A DNA stretch of 64,000 nt from an uncultured Porphyromonadaceae bacterium (GTDB taxonomy: Bacteria; Bacteroidota; Bacteroidia; Bacteroidales; Barnesiellaceae). A program made the translations under genes and the position numbers. The stretch is from positions 32,943 to 96,942 of the forward strand of contig UPYI01000015.1 of the NCBI GenBank assembly GCA_900538555.1. The letters are read 5' to 3'. Positions 50,188-58,800 of this stretch are shown piece after piece (within the stretch, counting starts at the first letter, position 1; each line of letters starts with the position of its first letter). The notes under the pieces were generated by a model that did not search any database, was not told the DNA's origin, and saw only the letters and a program-made list of their open reading frames with translations.

Positions 50188-51312
50188 ATGAAGATTATTC
50201 ACCTTCTCTTTTTAGGAGCCTTGCTGGCAACCATCGGATGCTCGTCACCCGTTCGACCTTCTTTTTTAATCGACGGTAAAGCCGACCATAGCGACGGTAA
50301 AACCGTTACATTGTTCGCTCGCGATAGCGGAGAGTGGCAGCCGATAGCTCATACTGTTGTAGAACAGGGCAGATATACGATGCGGGGAGAATTTCCGCGT
50401 GCCGGATTGGCTGCATTGACAATAGAAAATGACGATACGCTATCTTTGGCAACCGCATTTATATTGTCAAACGATACGTTCTGTTCGCAAGTGACGGAGG
50501 GAGGGATAGAGGTTTGGCATCCCTACAAGACCGATGTGATTCGCTCCTTGTCATTGCTCGCTTTGCAGCGTGCCGATTCTTTGGCGGCATGGCATGAAGA
50601 ATATAAAACTCTTTTCGCCGACAAGAACTTGACGGCAGAGACAGAACACCGATACGAAGAGAAGGTCGCACGCTTGGATGAGAAATACCGGCAACAGATC
50701 CGTTCCTCCATTGTGGCGAACGATACGACCGAAGTCGGACTTTATCTCTTCTTGCAATATCGGTCGGCTTTTTCGGAAAAAGAACAAGCAGAACTGTACA
50801 GCCGTTTCTCTCCCGATCTGCGGAGGAATGAGCCGATGATTGCCGTGCGGCGTTGGCTCGATGTCGTGGATCAGGTATCGGCAGGATGTGATATACCGGA
50901 TTATCCGCTCTATACGGAAAGAGGACGAGCTATACCGTTGCATCAATATATCGGACAATATTGTTATCGGGCGATATTTGTCTGGGCTTCATGGAATACT
51001 CTTTCTGCCGGACAATGGAGCGAACTCCGGAGTATTTACCGCGATTTTTATGGGTTTGGACTGCGGATGATAGATATTTCCATTGACACGGATCGGAATG
51101 CATGGCAGGCATCATTGAAAGATGTTCCGACCGGATGGCGTCATTTTAGGGCGGTAGAACCCGAGTCCGAAACACCCGATTTTGCCCAGACGATGGGGAT
51201 AGAGAAATTACCTTATATTATATTGGTAGATCCTAAGGGGAAAATCGTTGCACGCGATTTAACGGTGGCTACACTTCGCCAGACATTGGAAACACTTTCT
51301 GCACGCAAATAA
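50188..51312 (+). CDS. Thioredoxin-fold lipoprotein lacking CXXC
   Basis: A 374-residue lipoprotein (MKIIHLLFLGALLATIGC). Residues 25-110 form a DUF4369-like beta domain (FLIDGKADHSDGKTVTLFARDSGEWQPIAHTVVEQGRYTMRGEF), residues 120-225 a helical linker, and residues 240-374 a TlpA/ResA-like thioredoxin fold. The place of the active CXXC is FVWASWNTLSAGQW, with no Cys; cis-Pro is kept (EKLPYIILVDPKGKIVARD). It is therefore probably redox-inactive and may bind a partner or ligand. Last gene of the plus-strand set, followed by repeat family A. Confidence 0.83.
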   Translation: MKIIHLLFLGALLATIGCSSPVRPSFLIDGKADHSDGKTVTLFARDSGEWQPIAHTVVEQGRYTMRGEFPRAGLAALTIENDDTLSLATAFILSNDTFCSQVTEGGIEVWHPYKTDVIRSLSLLALQRADSLAAWHEEYKTLFADKNLTAETEHRYEEKVARLDEKYRQQIRSSIVANDTTEVGLYLFLQYRSAFSEKEQAELYSRFSPDLRRNEPMIAVRRWLDVVDQVSAGCDIPDYPLYTERGRAIPLHQYIGQYCYRAIFVWASWNTLSAGQWSELRSIYRDFYGFGLRMIDISIDTDRNAWQASLKDVPTGWRHFRAVEPESETPDFAQTMGIEKLPYIILVDPKGKIVARDLTVATLRQTLETLSARK

Positions 51313-51314
51313 TT

Positions 51315-51458
51315 GAACGTTTTCGATAGCCGAGGGCAGAGCCGGACTTGTTCGGGCTATGCCGAGGCAAGAAAAGGTGCATAATAATGATCGTTTTCGA
51401 TAAGCCGAGAGTAGCTCCGAATCTGTTCGGGATTATGCCGAGACAGGAAAGGTACATG
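51315..51458 (+). repeat. Dispersed repeat family A, two tandem copies
   Basis: Two units, 51315-51382 and 51390-51458, each starting near CGTTTTCGATA(A)GCCGAG and ending GCCGAG(G/A)CA(A)GAAAAGGT(A/G)CAT. Within a unit ATAGCC pairs with GGCTAT and CCG with CGG, giving a hairpin. The first unit starts 3 nt after the stop codon of the thioredoxin-like gene. Confidence 0.8.
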
Positions 51459-51482
51459 AGATGTCGTTTATTCGAAGGCAAT

Positions 51483-51518
51483 AAAAAAACCGGAGTCTTT
51501 TAAGATCCGGTTTTTTTA
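51483..51518 (-). terminator. Terminator of rpsF-rpsR-rplI
   Basis: Inverted repeat AAAAAACCGG...CCGGTTTTTT around AGTCTTTTAAGAT, 20 nt after the rplI stop. T/A runs on both strands allow bidirectional function. Confidence 0.8.
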
Positions 51519-51538
51519 TGTGGGTTGGAGTTGTAAAC

Positions 51539-51982
51539 TTATTCAGCTACTACCTCGAACTCGATATCTACGCTAACTTCTTTGTGAAGTTTGATAGTGG
51601 CTTTGTAGTGACCTACTTCTTTGATAGAGTCTTTGATCACGATTTGTTTGCGATCTACGTTGTGTCCGAGTTTCTCCAAAGCTTCTGCGATCTGGATGCT
51701 GTTCACAGAACCGAAGATTGTGCCCGTAGAACTTGTTTTAGCACCGATGGTAAAGGTTACGCCTTCGAGAGCAGCAGCAGCGGCAACAGCGTCGGCTTTG
51801 ATCTTTTCCAGTTTGTGAGCGCGTTGTTTCAAGTTTTCTTGCAACACTTTCAGTGCGGAAGGAGTAGCGATAACCGCTTTTCCGTAGGGGATCAAATAGT
51901 TGCGACCGTATCCGTCTTTAACAGTTACTACGTCGTCTTTGTACCCAAGATTTACGATATCTTCTTTTAAAATTACTTGCAT
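51539..51982 (-). CDS. rplI: 50S ribosomal protein L9
   Basis: A 147-residue ribosomal protein with the family start MQVILKEDIVNLGYKDDVVTVKDGYGRNYLIPYGKAVIAT, a long connecting helix (LKVLQENLKQRAHKLEKIKADAVAAAAAL) and the C-terminal domain (GTIFGSVNSIQIAEALEKLGHNVDRKQIVI). Normal length. Third gene of the rpsF-rpsR-rplI operon. Confidence 0.98.
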   Translation of the reverse strand: MQVILKEDIVNLGYKDDVVTVKDGYGRNYLIPYGKAVIATPSALKVLQENLKQRAHKLEKIKADAVAAAAALEGVTFTIGAKTSSTGTIFGSVNSIQIAEALEKLGHNVDRKQIVIKDSIKEVGHYKATIKLHKEVSVDIEFEVVAE

Positions 51983-52005
51983 TCTTTGTTTCCTCCTTCG
52001 TTTAA

Positions 52006-52275
52006 TTATTTCATCATGTCAGTTACATAGGGAAGCAACGCTAAATGACGAGCTCTTTTTACAGCTTGTGCAATACGACGTTGGAACTTCAAGGAAGTAC
52101 CCGTGATACGACGGGGAAGGATCTTACCTTGTTCGTTCAAGAATTTTTTCAAAAATTCAGGATCTTTGTAGTCGATATATTTGATACCGCTTTTTTTGAA
52201 ACGGCAATATTTTTTCTTTTTGACATCAACCGACGGAGGAGTCAAATATCTGATTTCAGATTGTGCTTGTGCCAT
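52006..52275 (-). CDS. rpsR: 30S ribosomal protein S18
   Basis: An 89-residue protein. The conserved region KKKYCRFKKSGIKYIDYKDPEFLKKFLNEQGKILPRRITGTSLKFQRRIAQAVKRARHLALLPYV is complete, including a single zinc-site-type Cys. It lies between rpsF (4-nt gap) and rplI (23-nt gap), the usual order. Confidence 0.98.
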   Translation of the reverse strand: MAQAQSEIRYLTPPSVDVKKKKYCRFKKSGIKYIDYKDPEFLKKFLNEQGKILPRRITGTSLKFQRRIAQAVKRARHLALLPYVTDMMK

Positions 52276-52278
52276 TGC

Positions 52279-52635
52279 TTAGTTCTCCTTTACTTCTTCT
52301 TTAATTGCTGATTTAACACTTCTTCTTTTTGCTGCATATTCTGCTGCATACTTATCCATCTTGAACGTCAAGAAACGGATAACACGTTCGTCACGACGGA
52401 ATTGAACTTCCAATTTGGCGATGACTTCGGGGTTGGCGTTAAACTCCAACAGATTGTAGAAACCTGTCGTTTTTTTCTGGATCGGATAAGCAAGTTTGCG
52501 TAATCCCCAGTTTTCTTCGTTCACAATTTCGGCTCCTTGTTCGGTCAAAATCGCTTTGAATTTGTCTACCGCTTCCTTCATCTGTACATCAGACAAAACG
52601 GGAGTTAAAATGAAAACGGTTTCGTAATGATTCAT
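52279..52635 (-). CDS. rpsF: 30S ribosomal protein S6
   Basis: A 118-residue protein that starts MNHYETVFILTPVLSDVQ and has the KLAYPIQKKTTGFYNLLEFNA segment that binds S18, with a Lys/Arg-rich tail (AAKRRSVKSAIKEEVKEN). First gene of the operon; in many bacteria S6 with S18 binds the leader and regulates it. A good promoter lies 45 nt upstream. Confidence 0.98.
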   Translation of the reverse strand: MNHYETVFILTPVLSDVQMKEAVDKFKAILTEQGAEIVNEENWGLRKLAYPIQKKTTGFYNLLEFNANPEVIAKLEVQFRRDERVIRFLTFKMDKYAAEYAAKRRSVKSAIKEEVKEN

Positions 52636-52895
52636 ACTCGTTTAATTTAACTTGTTAGGTAATATTTTTCAATTGCGGTGCAAAGTTATGAATTATTAAA
52701 TTACTGTGCAATACCTGTTTCTACTTTTTCTGACTTTATTTCCTCTTTTTGTGTGATTTCTCTTGGAGATAAAATATTTTATGTGCGAGGGGAATGGATG
52801 TTTCGGATAAGGTACCTATATAAAAGGAGAAGGGTATCTACCACAGACACCCTAACCCGAATTATAAACATCAAAAATAAAAGTTTTCTTTTTTC
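52636..52895. other. Intergenic region upstream of rpsF
   Basis: No gene seen. Contains the rpsF promoter (52681-52712) and otherwise AT-rich sequence between the convergent-side lipoprotein gene and rpsF. Confidence 0.5.
52681..52712 (-). promoter_or_regulatory. Promoter of rpsF operon
   Basis: Minus strand: ATTG (52712-52709), 20 nt, TAACTTTG (52688-52681), an exact -7 match. The leader of about 40 nt could host autoregulatory structure. Confidence 0.7.
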
Positions 52896-53600
52896 TTACT
52901 CCTCGTTGTTTTGTGTAACCTTGTTGTAGTTCAACGTATAATACAAGGAGGTTTTATCGCCTACATTGGTCGATGAATATTCTGCCAGATACCGGAGTAC
53001 CAACTTGATATCTTTGTCGGTAGGGTATTGCGGCAAAACGAACGAAATGTAGTCCGATTTCAACTTGTCCGACGTCTTCGCACCTGTGTATTCGATATAC
53101 AATGTGTCGGTGCTGCTTTCGCCGTCGTAGGCTTTCGGTTGTACCATACGCAATGTGCCGTCTTGATCCTTGTTGTACAAGAATGTGAGCAATACATCGT
53201 TCTTACGGTACAATATGGTAGGACGGTAAGCGTATAAAGCCAGAATCGTATCCGATTCGAATTGTGCGCCTTCTTCGAGAACCGTAGGGTCGCAATCGAA
53301 TTTTGAGGGTTCGATCGTTGCTTTATAGATACCCGTAGTCAGTATGTCCGGTTGGTTATCGTAATCGATAAAGAATTTGGCGAACACCCGACTTCCTTCT
53401 TCATATTTATAGGTAGCCAAATCGTCGCTTGTGATATACAAGTATGCCCCGTCGATAGCGATATAGGGCGATCCCGATTCGGTGTAATATACAGATCCTA
53501 CTCCGCTTGTCGATATGGAGTTCCCGTCGCTGTCCAGACAACTCGTTGCTGCCAATAAGGAGCTACACGCCAAGAACAATCCGATAATACGACTTTTCAT
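52896..53600 (-). CDS. NigD-like lipoprotein
   Basis: A 234-residue lipoprotein from the ATG at 53600 (MKSRIIGLFLACSSLLAATSC); an ATG eight codons upstream is also possible. The beta-rich body has VYYTESGSPYIAIDGAYLYITSDDLATYKYEEGSRVFAKFFIDYDNQ, which resembles the N-terminal domain of NigD-like proteins of Bacteroidales, followed by SSTDTLYIEYTGAKTSDKLKSDYISFVLPQY. Function unknown in the family apart from early links to bacteriocin immunity. It stands between the anti-sigma/beta-barrel gene and rpsF. Confidence 0.6.
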   Translation of the reverse strand: MKSRIIGLFLACSSLLAATSCLDSDGNSISTSGVGSVYYTESGSPYIAIDGAYLYITSDDLATYKYEEGSRVFAKFFIDYDNQPDILTTGIYKATIEPSKFDCDPTVLEEGAQFESDTILALYAYRPTILYRKNDVLLTFLYNKDQDGTLRMVQPKAYDGESSTDTLYIEYTGAKTSDKLKSDYISFVLPQYPTDKDIKLVLRYLAEYSSTNVGDKTSLYYTLNYNKVTQNNEE

Positions 53601-53700
53601 CATCAATACATTTTTTCCTTTCATAGATATAGATGCTAAATCGATGCATTTCGTTGCATCGTTGTGATAAAATTATGATATTTTTTTTCTCTTTATTTCC

Positions 53701-54873
53701 TTAGAAGTTGTTTCTGAGCCCCATAGATAATCCGAAATTTACCGATTTGTGGTTCCAGATACTTTGAACCGACGACTTGTTGTCGAAATAGTACCCGACA
53801 TTCGGTTCGGCATAGATCTCGATTCGCTTGTAGAAACGGTAGGAGGCACCGACTTTGGCGTGAACCGACATCTGTACCTCGTCGTGGTTGTATTTCACGA
53901 ACGAATTTTGTTCGGTTTCTCCTTCTTTTATTTTGCTTTTTGCCGATCCGTACACTAAAAAGTCGGCTTGTGTACCGGCGGAAGCATAAAACGAAGCATT
54001 ACCCCAATGGGCAAAACGATAAATCAGGTTTAACGGGATTCCGATGTAATGTAATTCTTGTTTTCCCGAAATGTTGTTTCCGCTGAATGTCGAACTTAAA
54101 TAGGTGTAAATTGCACCCGATTCGATACCCAGATAGGAGTTCAATGTCTTTTCGGCGGTGATACCGAATGCAAGCGGCATAGCATGCGAATATTTCAATT
54201 CGGTTTGCTTCATTTCCGTGCTTCTGGTGAGCGAGGCGCTTTGGGGCATCGGAGCCTCTTGTACAGGAGTGCTGACAGTAGTACTGCGGTTTAAAGCCAA
54301 AGCCCCGTCGGCAAGTACGCTGACGGCATATTTCCGGTGGAATTTTTTATTCTTCTGTATGTCGATCTGCGGAGCGTCCATCGACGTTTTCTTTTTTACC
54401 GTTACGACCGAAGCCGGAGCTGCGGGAGTGTGGTCTATATGGTTCTCGGCAAGTTCGATCGGCGAGTCGGGGATAGGGGCGATAAATACCGCCGAAGTGT
54501 CGGCTGCCGTTTGGGATGGCGTATTCTCCGTTGCGGCGGAACGTTGCGTCGCGTTTATGTTGTTTGCCAGAGATGCCGGGATATGAGGTGCGGAAATAAT
54601 CAGCGGCAAGCTGGATTGTTCCTGCTTTATCTGTTCCGCAAGGACTCGTGTCGCCTGCTGTTGCTGTTTGCTTTCGTTTACCAGCAATATCGAAGTAACG
54701 GAAAACAGGGCGGCGATAGTTGCTGCTGCCGAGTAACGTACGATGCGGATGAATGGCGAAATTCTCTTTTGCGGAATATGTGTCGCGATGGCATTCCATA
54801 GGAATTCCGGAACTTCGGCTTCATGCCGTTCGAGTTTTGCTTTTATTAGTCTGTCAAATTCCGAATCGTTCAT
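53701..54873 (-). CDS. Anti-sigma-like / outer-membrane beta-barrel fusion protein
   Basis: A 390-residue protein. Residues 1-40 (MNDSEFDRLIKAKLERHEAEVPEFLWNAI) look like the cytosolic helix of anti-sigma factors, residues 45-65 a TM helix (YSAAATIAALFSVTSILLV), residues 70-195 a low-complexity linker, and residues 230-390 an OmpW/porin_2-like beta-barrel domain (GITAEKTLNSYLGIESGAIYTY, FYKRIEIYAEPNVGYYFDN, VNFGLSMGLRNNF at the end). It starts 10 nt after the ECF sigma gene, so it likely restrains that sigma. A barrel-type domain behind an inner-membrane anchor is unusual and would sit in the periplasm or cross to the outer membrane. Confidence 0.75.
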   Translation of the reverse strand: MNDSEFDRLIKAKLERHEAEVPEFLWNAIATHIPQKRISPFIRIVRYSAAATIAALFSVTSILLVNESKQQQQATRVLAEQIKQEQSSLPLIISAPHIPASLANNINATQRSAATENTPSQTAADTSAVFIAPIPDSPIELAENHIDHTPAAPASVVTVKKKTSMDAPQIDIQKNKKFHRKYAVSVLADGALALNRSTTVSTPVQEAPMPQSASLTRSTEMKQTELKYSHAMPLAFGITAEKTLNSYLGIESGAIYTYLSSTFSGNNISGKQELHYIGIPLNLIYRFAHWGNASFYASAGTQADFLVYGSAKSKIKEGETEQNSFVKYNHDEVQMSVHAKVGASYRFYKRIEIYAEPNVGYYFDNKSSVQSIWNHKSVNFGLSMGLRNNF

Positions 54874-54883
54874 AATTTGTCAG

Positions 54884-55414
54884 TTAAATTTCTGAAAGTC
54901 TTTTTTGTAAAAGTCTTCTTGCTCTTGCGAACTGCGACCGGGATGTGCTTTCGCTGATACCCAATGCCTCGCCGATCTCCTTGTGGGAATACCCTTCGAT
55001 GGCATACATGTTGAATACCGTACGAAATCCGGCAGGCAGTTCAGCAATGATTTCCATCAGTTCGTCAGCCGAGATGTTTTCGAGTGCCGACGAATCGGTA
55101 TCCGGCACATCTTCCGTGTCGTCTATATCGAGGCTCTCTTTCAGCAGGTCGTTCCGTCGCAGATGTTCCAACGCCGTGTGGGTAAATATCTTGCGCATCC
55201 AACCTTCGAACGAGCCTTCGAAGCCGAACGTAGACAACGATGAAAAAACTTTGATGAACCCCTCTTGTAAATAGTCATACGCCGTCTCCCGATCTTCTGC
55301 ATAACGCAGACAGACCGATAGCATTTTCGGCGCATAGGTTTCATAAAGAAGCCTTTGCGACCGGGCGTCGTTCCGTTTACAAGCTGCTATCAGCTTTTTT
55401 TCATCAATAGCCAT
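54884..55414 (-). CDS. ECF-type RNA polymerase sigma factor
   Basis: A 176-residue sigma70-family factor. Region 2 reads RLLYETYAPKMLSVCLRYAEDRETAYDYLQEGFIKVFSSLSTFGFEGSFEGWMRKI (residues 20-75) and region 4 AELPAGFRTVFNMYAIEGYSHKEIGEALGISESTSRSQFARARRLLQKRL (120-172). The 40-residue acidic linker between regions (SLDIDDTEDVPDTDSSALENI) is typical of Bacteroidetes ECFs. The adjacent downstream gene probably encodes its anti-sigma factor. Confidence 0.93.
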   Translation of the reverse strand: MAIDEKKLIAACKRNDARSQRLLYETYAPKMLSVCLRYAEDRETAYDYLQEGFIKVFSSLSTFGFEGSFEGWMRKIFTHTALEHLRRNDLLKESLDIDDTEDVPDTDSSALENISADELMEIIAELPAGFRTVFNMYAIEGYSHKEIGEALGISESTSRSQFARARRLLQKRLSEI

Positions 55415-55480
55415 TGTTCGACAACGGCATCTATATTTATAGATGCACGATTAGGTGTTTTTGTTGCATCATTGAAAATA

Positions 55481-55522
55481 TTTAGCAGTTTCATTTTCGG
55501 GAACGAAAACGAAACTGCTAAA
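55481..55522 (-). terminator. Terminator of the DUF1015 gene
   Basis: Inverted repeat TTTAGCAGTTTC/GAAACTGCTAAA with inner TTTTCG/CGAAAA pairing, 32 nt after the DUF1015 stop codon. Confidence 0.75.
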
Positions 55523-55553
55523 TCTCAATGGTATAAATATCTTATAGTTTGTC

Positions 55554-56798
55554 TCAATCCAATTTGTGTATCACGAGTCCCGAACGCAATTTGGGTTCGA
55601 ACCACGTTGTTTTAGGCGGCATGATGTTACCCGTGTCCGCAATATCCATAATTTGTTGCATAGATACCGGATAGAGGGCAAGCGCCATTTTCATTTCGCC
55701 GCTGTCTACACGTTTCTGCAATTCGCCGAGCCCGCGGATTCCGCCTACGAAATCGATCCGTTTGTCGGAGCGCAGATCGTGGATTCCGAGTATATCGCGC
55801 AATATCAAGTCGGACGAAACCGTTACGTCCAATACTCCGATCGGATCCTGGTCGTCGTAAGTTCCGGGTTTGGCGGTCAAAGAGTACCAGCTTCCGTCTA
55901 CATAGAGGGCGAAATTATGCAAATGGGTCGGCTTGTAGATTTCCGCGCCTTTCTTTTCGATATCGAAATGTTCGCCGACTTTGTTTAAGAACTCTTCTAC
56001 CGACAATCCGTTCAAGTCTTTCACTACGCGGTTGTAGTCGATGATATTCAGTTGCGATCCGGGGAAACATACGGCAAGGAAGTAGTTGTATTCCTCTGTT
56101 CCGTTGTGGTGCGGATTCTGTTTGGCTTTTTCTGCTCCTACCAGAGCGGCGGCAGCCGTACGGTGATGTCCGTCTGCTATATAAAGGTAGGGAATGCCGG
56201 CAAACAACTCCGTGATGCGGTCGATGTCCTTGCGGTCGTTGATCACCCAGAAATGATGTCCGAATCCATCGGGTGCTACAAAATCGTATTCCGGCTCTCC
56301 GGCAGTGATGCGGGCTACGATAGCATCCAGTTCTGCATGATCGGGGTAAGCGAAGAATACCGGTTCGATATTGGCGTTGTTGATGCGCACGTGTTTCATA
56401 CGGTCTTCTTCCTTATCGCGGCGTGTCAGCTCGTGTTTTTTGATCACTCCGTTCATGTAGTCTTCGACGTATGCGCCGACTACCAGCCCGTATTGGGTGC
56501 GGCCGTTCATCGTTTGGGCATACACATAATATTTTTCTTCGGCATCCTGTACCAGCCAGCCTTTCTCCTGAAATTTCTTGAAATTTGCTACGGCTTGGGC
56601 ATATACCGGTTCGGAATGCTCGTCCGTACCCGGAGCGAAATCAATTTCCGGCTTTATGATATGATAAAGCGACTTCTCGTTGTCACCAGCCTCCCGGCGA
56701 GCCTCTTCCGAGCTAAGTACATCGTATGGGCGGGAAGCAACCTCTTCTACCCATTGTTTCGGAGGTCGTACCCCCTTGAACGGTTTGATTTTTGCCAT
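55554..56798 (-). CDS. DUF1015 family protein
   Basis: A 414-residue protein (MAKIKPFKGVRPP; ATG at 56798). Landmarks are SRPYDVLSSEEARREAGDNEKSLYHIIKPEI near 25, GVIKKHELTRRDKEEDRMKH near 125, and YIADGHHRTAAAALVGAEKA near 210, an invariant DGHHR that looks like an active or nucleotide-binding site. DUF1015 proteins often neighbour serine-biosynthesis genes, but no such gene is nearby here and the function is unknown. It is monocistronic. Confidence 0.9.
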   Translation of the reverse strand: MAKIKPFKGVRPPKQWVEEVASRPYDVLSSEEARREAGDNEKSLYHIIKPEIDFAPGTDEHSEPVYAQAVANFKKFQEKGWLVQDAEEKYYVYAQTMNGRTQYGLVVGAYVEDYMNGVIKKHELTRRDKEEDRMKHVRINNANIEPVFFAYPDHAELDAIVARITAGEPEYDFVAPDGFGHHFWVINDRKDIDRITELFAGIPYLYIADGHHRTAAAALVGAEKAKQNPHHNGTEEYNYFLAVCFPGSQLNIIDYNRVVKDLNGLSVEEFLNKVGEHFDIEKKGAEIYKPTHLHNFALYVDGSWYSLTAKPGTYDDQDPIGVLDVTVSSDLILRDILGIHDLRSDKRIDFVGGIRGLGELQKRVDSGEMKMALALYPVSMQQIMDIADTGNIMPPKTTWFEPKLRSGLVIHKLD

Positions 56799-56882
56799 GG
56801 TCAATCTCCTTTCTTCCGGATATTTCTATCCGTGTTTTTCAGTTTATAATTAGATAAAGTTAAGGTTATGTGTATGATTCGG

Positions 56883-56921
56883 AATTGCCGACGGCGACCG
56901 AAAGAGTTGCCGACGGCAATT
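56883..56921 (-). terminator. Hairpin downstream of purA
   Basis: Arms ATTGCCGACGGC and GCCGACGGCAAT pair with one mismatch, a few bases after the purA stop codon. No long T run, so termination strength is uncertain. Confidence 0.55.
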
Positions 56922-56924
56922 GTA

Positions 56925-58196
56925 TCATTCTTCTGTATAGCGGACAATCGTCTGTTCGCGGTCGGGACCTACCGATACGATTTTGATAGGAACCTGCAAT
57001 TCGTTTTCGAGGAACGACAGATAGGCGTTGAATTCTTCGGGGAATTCGTCTTCGCTTTTCATTTTGGTCATATCGGTTTCCCAACCCGGCAACTCCACGT
57101 AGATCGGTTCTATTTCACCTTCGATGGAGTAGGGGAATTCCATTACCTCCTTGCCGTCGATACGGTAAGCTACACACGCTTTGATCGTAGGGAATGTATC
57201 GAGCACGTCGCTTTTCATCATGATCAGTTTTGTTACGCCGTTGATCATGATGGCATATTTCAAGGCAACGAGGTCGATCCATCCGCAGCGGCGTTCGCGT
57301 CCGGTCACTGCTCCGTATTCGTGGCCGATCCGACGGATTGTCTTACCGGTTTCGTCGAATAACTCCGTGGGGAAAGGACCGCTACCCACGCGGGTGCAAT
57401 ATGCTTTGAATATACCGTACACGTCGCCGATCTTGTTCGGGGCAACGCCCAGACCGGTGCAGGCTCCGGCGCAGATCGTGTTCGAGGAAGTTACAAACGG
57501 GTACGACCCGAAATCTACATCGAGCATAGTGCCCTGCGCACCTTCCGCCAATACGCTTTTACCTTCCTGCAAGAAGTGGTTGATCGTGTGTTCGCTGTCG
57601 ATCAGCGTGAACTTTTTCAAGTATTCCAATGCATCGAACCATTTGGCTTCCAGCTCGGTAATGTCGTAGGTGTAGTTCAGCGACTTCAATATGTTTTCGT
57701 GTTTCGCCTTCGCTTTGGCGTATGTCTCTTCGAAATTGTGCAACAGGTCGCCTACACGCACGCCGTTACGGCTCACCTTATCGGTATAGGTCGGACCGAT
57801 ACCCTTGCCCGTAGTTCCGATTTTGGCGCTACCTTTTGCCGCTTCGTATGCTGCATCCAGAATACGGTGCGTCGGCAATATCAGGTGGGCTTTTTTAGAA
57901 ATATAGAGTTGCTTTGTCAGATCGTGTCCGCTGGCAGCCAGACTTTCGGCTTCCTCTTTGAACAGGAGCGGATCCAATACGACGCCATTACCGATCACAT
58001 TTATTTTCCCGCCTTGAAAAATACCGGACGGAATGGAACGAAGCACATATTTTTCGCCTTCGAACTCTAAGGTGTGTCCGGCATTCGGACCGCCTTGAAA
58101 ACGGGTTATCACATCGTAGCCGGGTGTCAGAACATCCACTACTTTCCCTTTACCTTCGTCACCCCATTGTAATCCTAAAAGAACATCTACTTTCAT
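56925..58196 (-). CDS. purA: Adenylosuccinate synthetase PurA
   Basis: A 423-residue enzyme that makes adenylosuccinate from IMP, aspartate and GTP in AMP synthesis. Start MKVDVLLGLQWGDEGKGKVVDVL contains the catalytic Asp and Lys; QGGPNAGHTL holds the catalytic His; GTTGKGIGPTYTDK, AEGAQGTMLDVDFGSYPFVTSSNT and GRERRCGWID follow in order. Normal length. It lies 38 nt downstream of fur; this fur-purA pairing is common in Bacteroidales. Confidence 0.97.
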   Translation of the reverse strand: MKVDVLLGLQWGDEGKGKVVDVLTPGYDVITRFQGGPNAGHTLEFEGEKYVLRSIPSGIFQGGKINVIGNGVVLDPLLFKEEAESLAASGHDLTKQLYISKKAHLILPTHRILDAAYEAAKGSAKIGTTGKGIGPTYTDKVSRNGVRVGDLLHNFEETYAKAKAKHENILKSLNYTYDITELEAKWFDALEYLKKFTLIDSEHTINHFLQEGKSVLAEGAQGTMLDVDFGSYPFVTSSNTICAGACTGLGVAPNKIGDVYGIFKAYCTRVGSGPFPTELFDETGKTIRRIGHEYGAVTGRERRCGWIDLVALKYAIMINGVTKLIMMKSDVLDTFPTIKACVAYRIDGKEVMEFPYSIEGEIEPIYVELPGWETDMTKMKSEDEFPEEFNAYLSFLENELQVPIKIVSVGPDREQTIVRYTEE

Positions 58197-58234
58197 TGCT
58201 TTTTGTGAATTTGATGTATATGTTATGTTGTTGG

Positions 58235-58726
58235 TTATTTCTTATCGTTTTCTTTCAGTGCGGCACGGCGCATCTTCTTCTCCTGACTCTGGCAACGGCT
58301 GCATACGCCGTACACATAGAGCATATAGTACGAGGTCGTGAACTTGTTGAACTTTTTGTTGTCGAGCTGCTCCATCAGGTCTATATCCTTCACTTCGCGT
58401 ATTTTCCCGCATTTAGTGCAGATCAGGTGATGGTGGTTCGACGACGTATTCACTTTCTCGTATTGGGCTTGGTTGTTTCCGAAACGGTGTTGTCTTACCA
58501 ATCCGGCTTCCAGCAACAGGTCGATCGTATTGTACACAGTGGCTTTGCTTACCCGATAGCCGTGTTCGATCATGGTATCGAACAACGTATCCACATCGAA
58601 GTGTTCGGTCATCGAATAGATCTTATCCAGAATGGCGAATCGTTCGGGAGTTTTGCGTAACTTCCGGTTTTCGAGAAATTGCGTGAATTTCTGTTTGACG
58701 ATTTCGTTCGATTTATCTTCGGGCAT
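58235..58726 (-). CDS. fur: Fur-family transcriptional regulator
   Basis: A 163-residue metal-responsive repressor. The N-terminal winged helix (KLRKTPERFAILDKIYSMTEHFDVDTLFDTMIEHGYRVSKATVYNTIDLLLEAGLV) binds DNA; the metal sites are SSNHHHLICTKCGKIREVKDIDLMEQ and the C-terminal CSRCQSQEKK, giving two CXXC pairs for structural zinc plus His ligands for iron. The sequence does not separate Fur from Zur or PerR firmly. First gene of the fur-purA unit, with a strong promoter. Confidence 0.9.
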   Translation of the reverse strand: MPEDKSNEIVKQKFTQFLENRKLRKTPERFAILDKIYSMTEHFDVDTLFDTMIEHGYRVSKATVYNTIDLLLEAGLVRQHRFGNNQAQYEKVNTSSNHHHLICTKCGKIREVKDIDLMEQLDNKKFNKFTTSYYMLYVYGVCSRCQSQEKKMRRAALKENDKK

Positions 58727-58744
58727 AGCGGTATTCGTGAGTTA

Positions 58745-58775
58745 CAAAGTTAGCAACTTTTGTACGATGAGCAAA
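58745..58775 (-). promoter_or_regulatory. Promoter of fur-purA
   Basis: Minus strand: TTTG (58775-58772), 19 nt, TAACTTTG (58752-58745), both exact consensus. The start codon is about 20 nt downstream. Confidence 0.75.
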
Positions 58776-58800
58776 AAAAATCGGATAATAGTGTTCAGCT

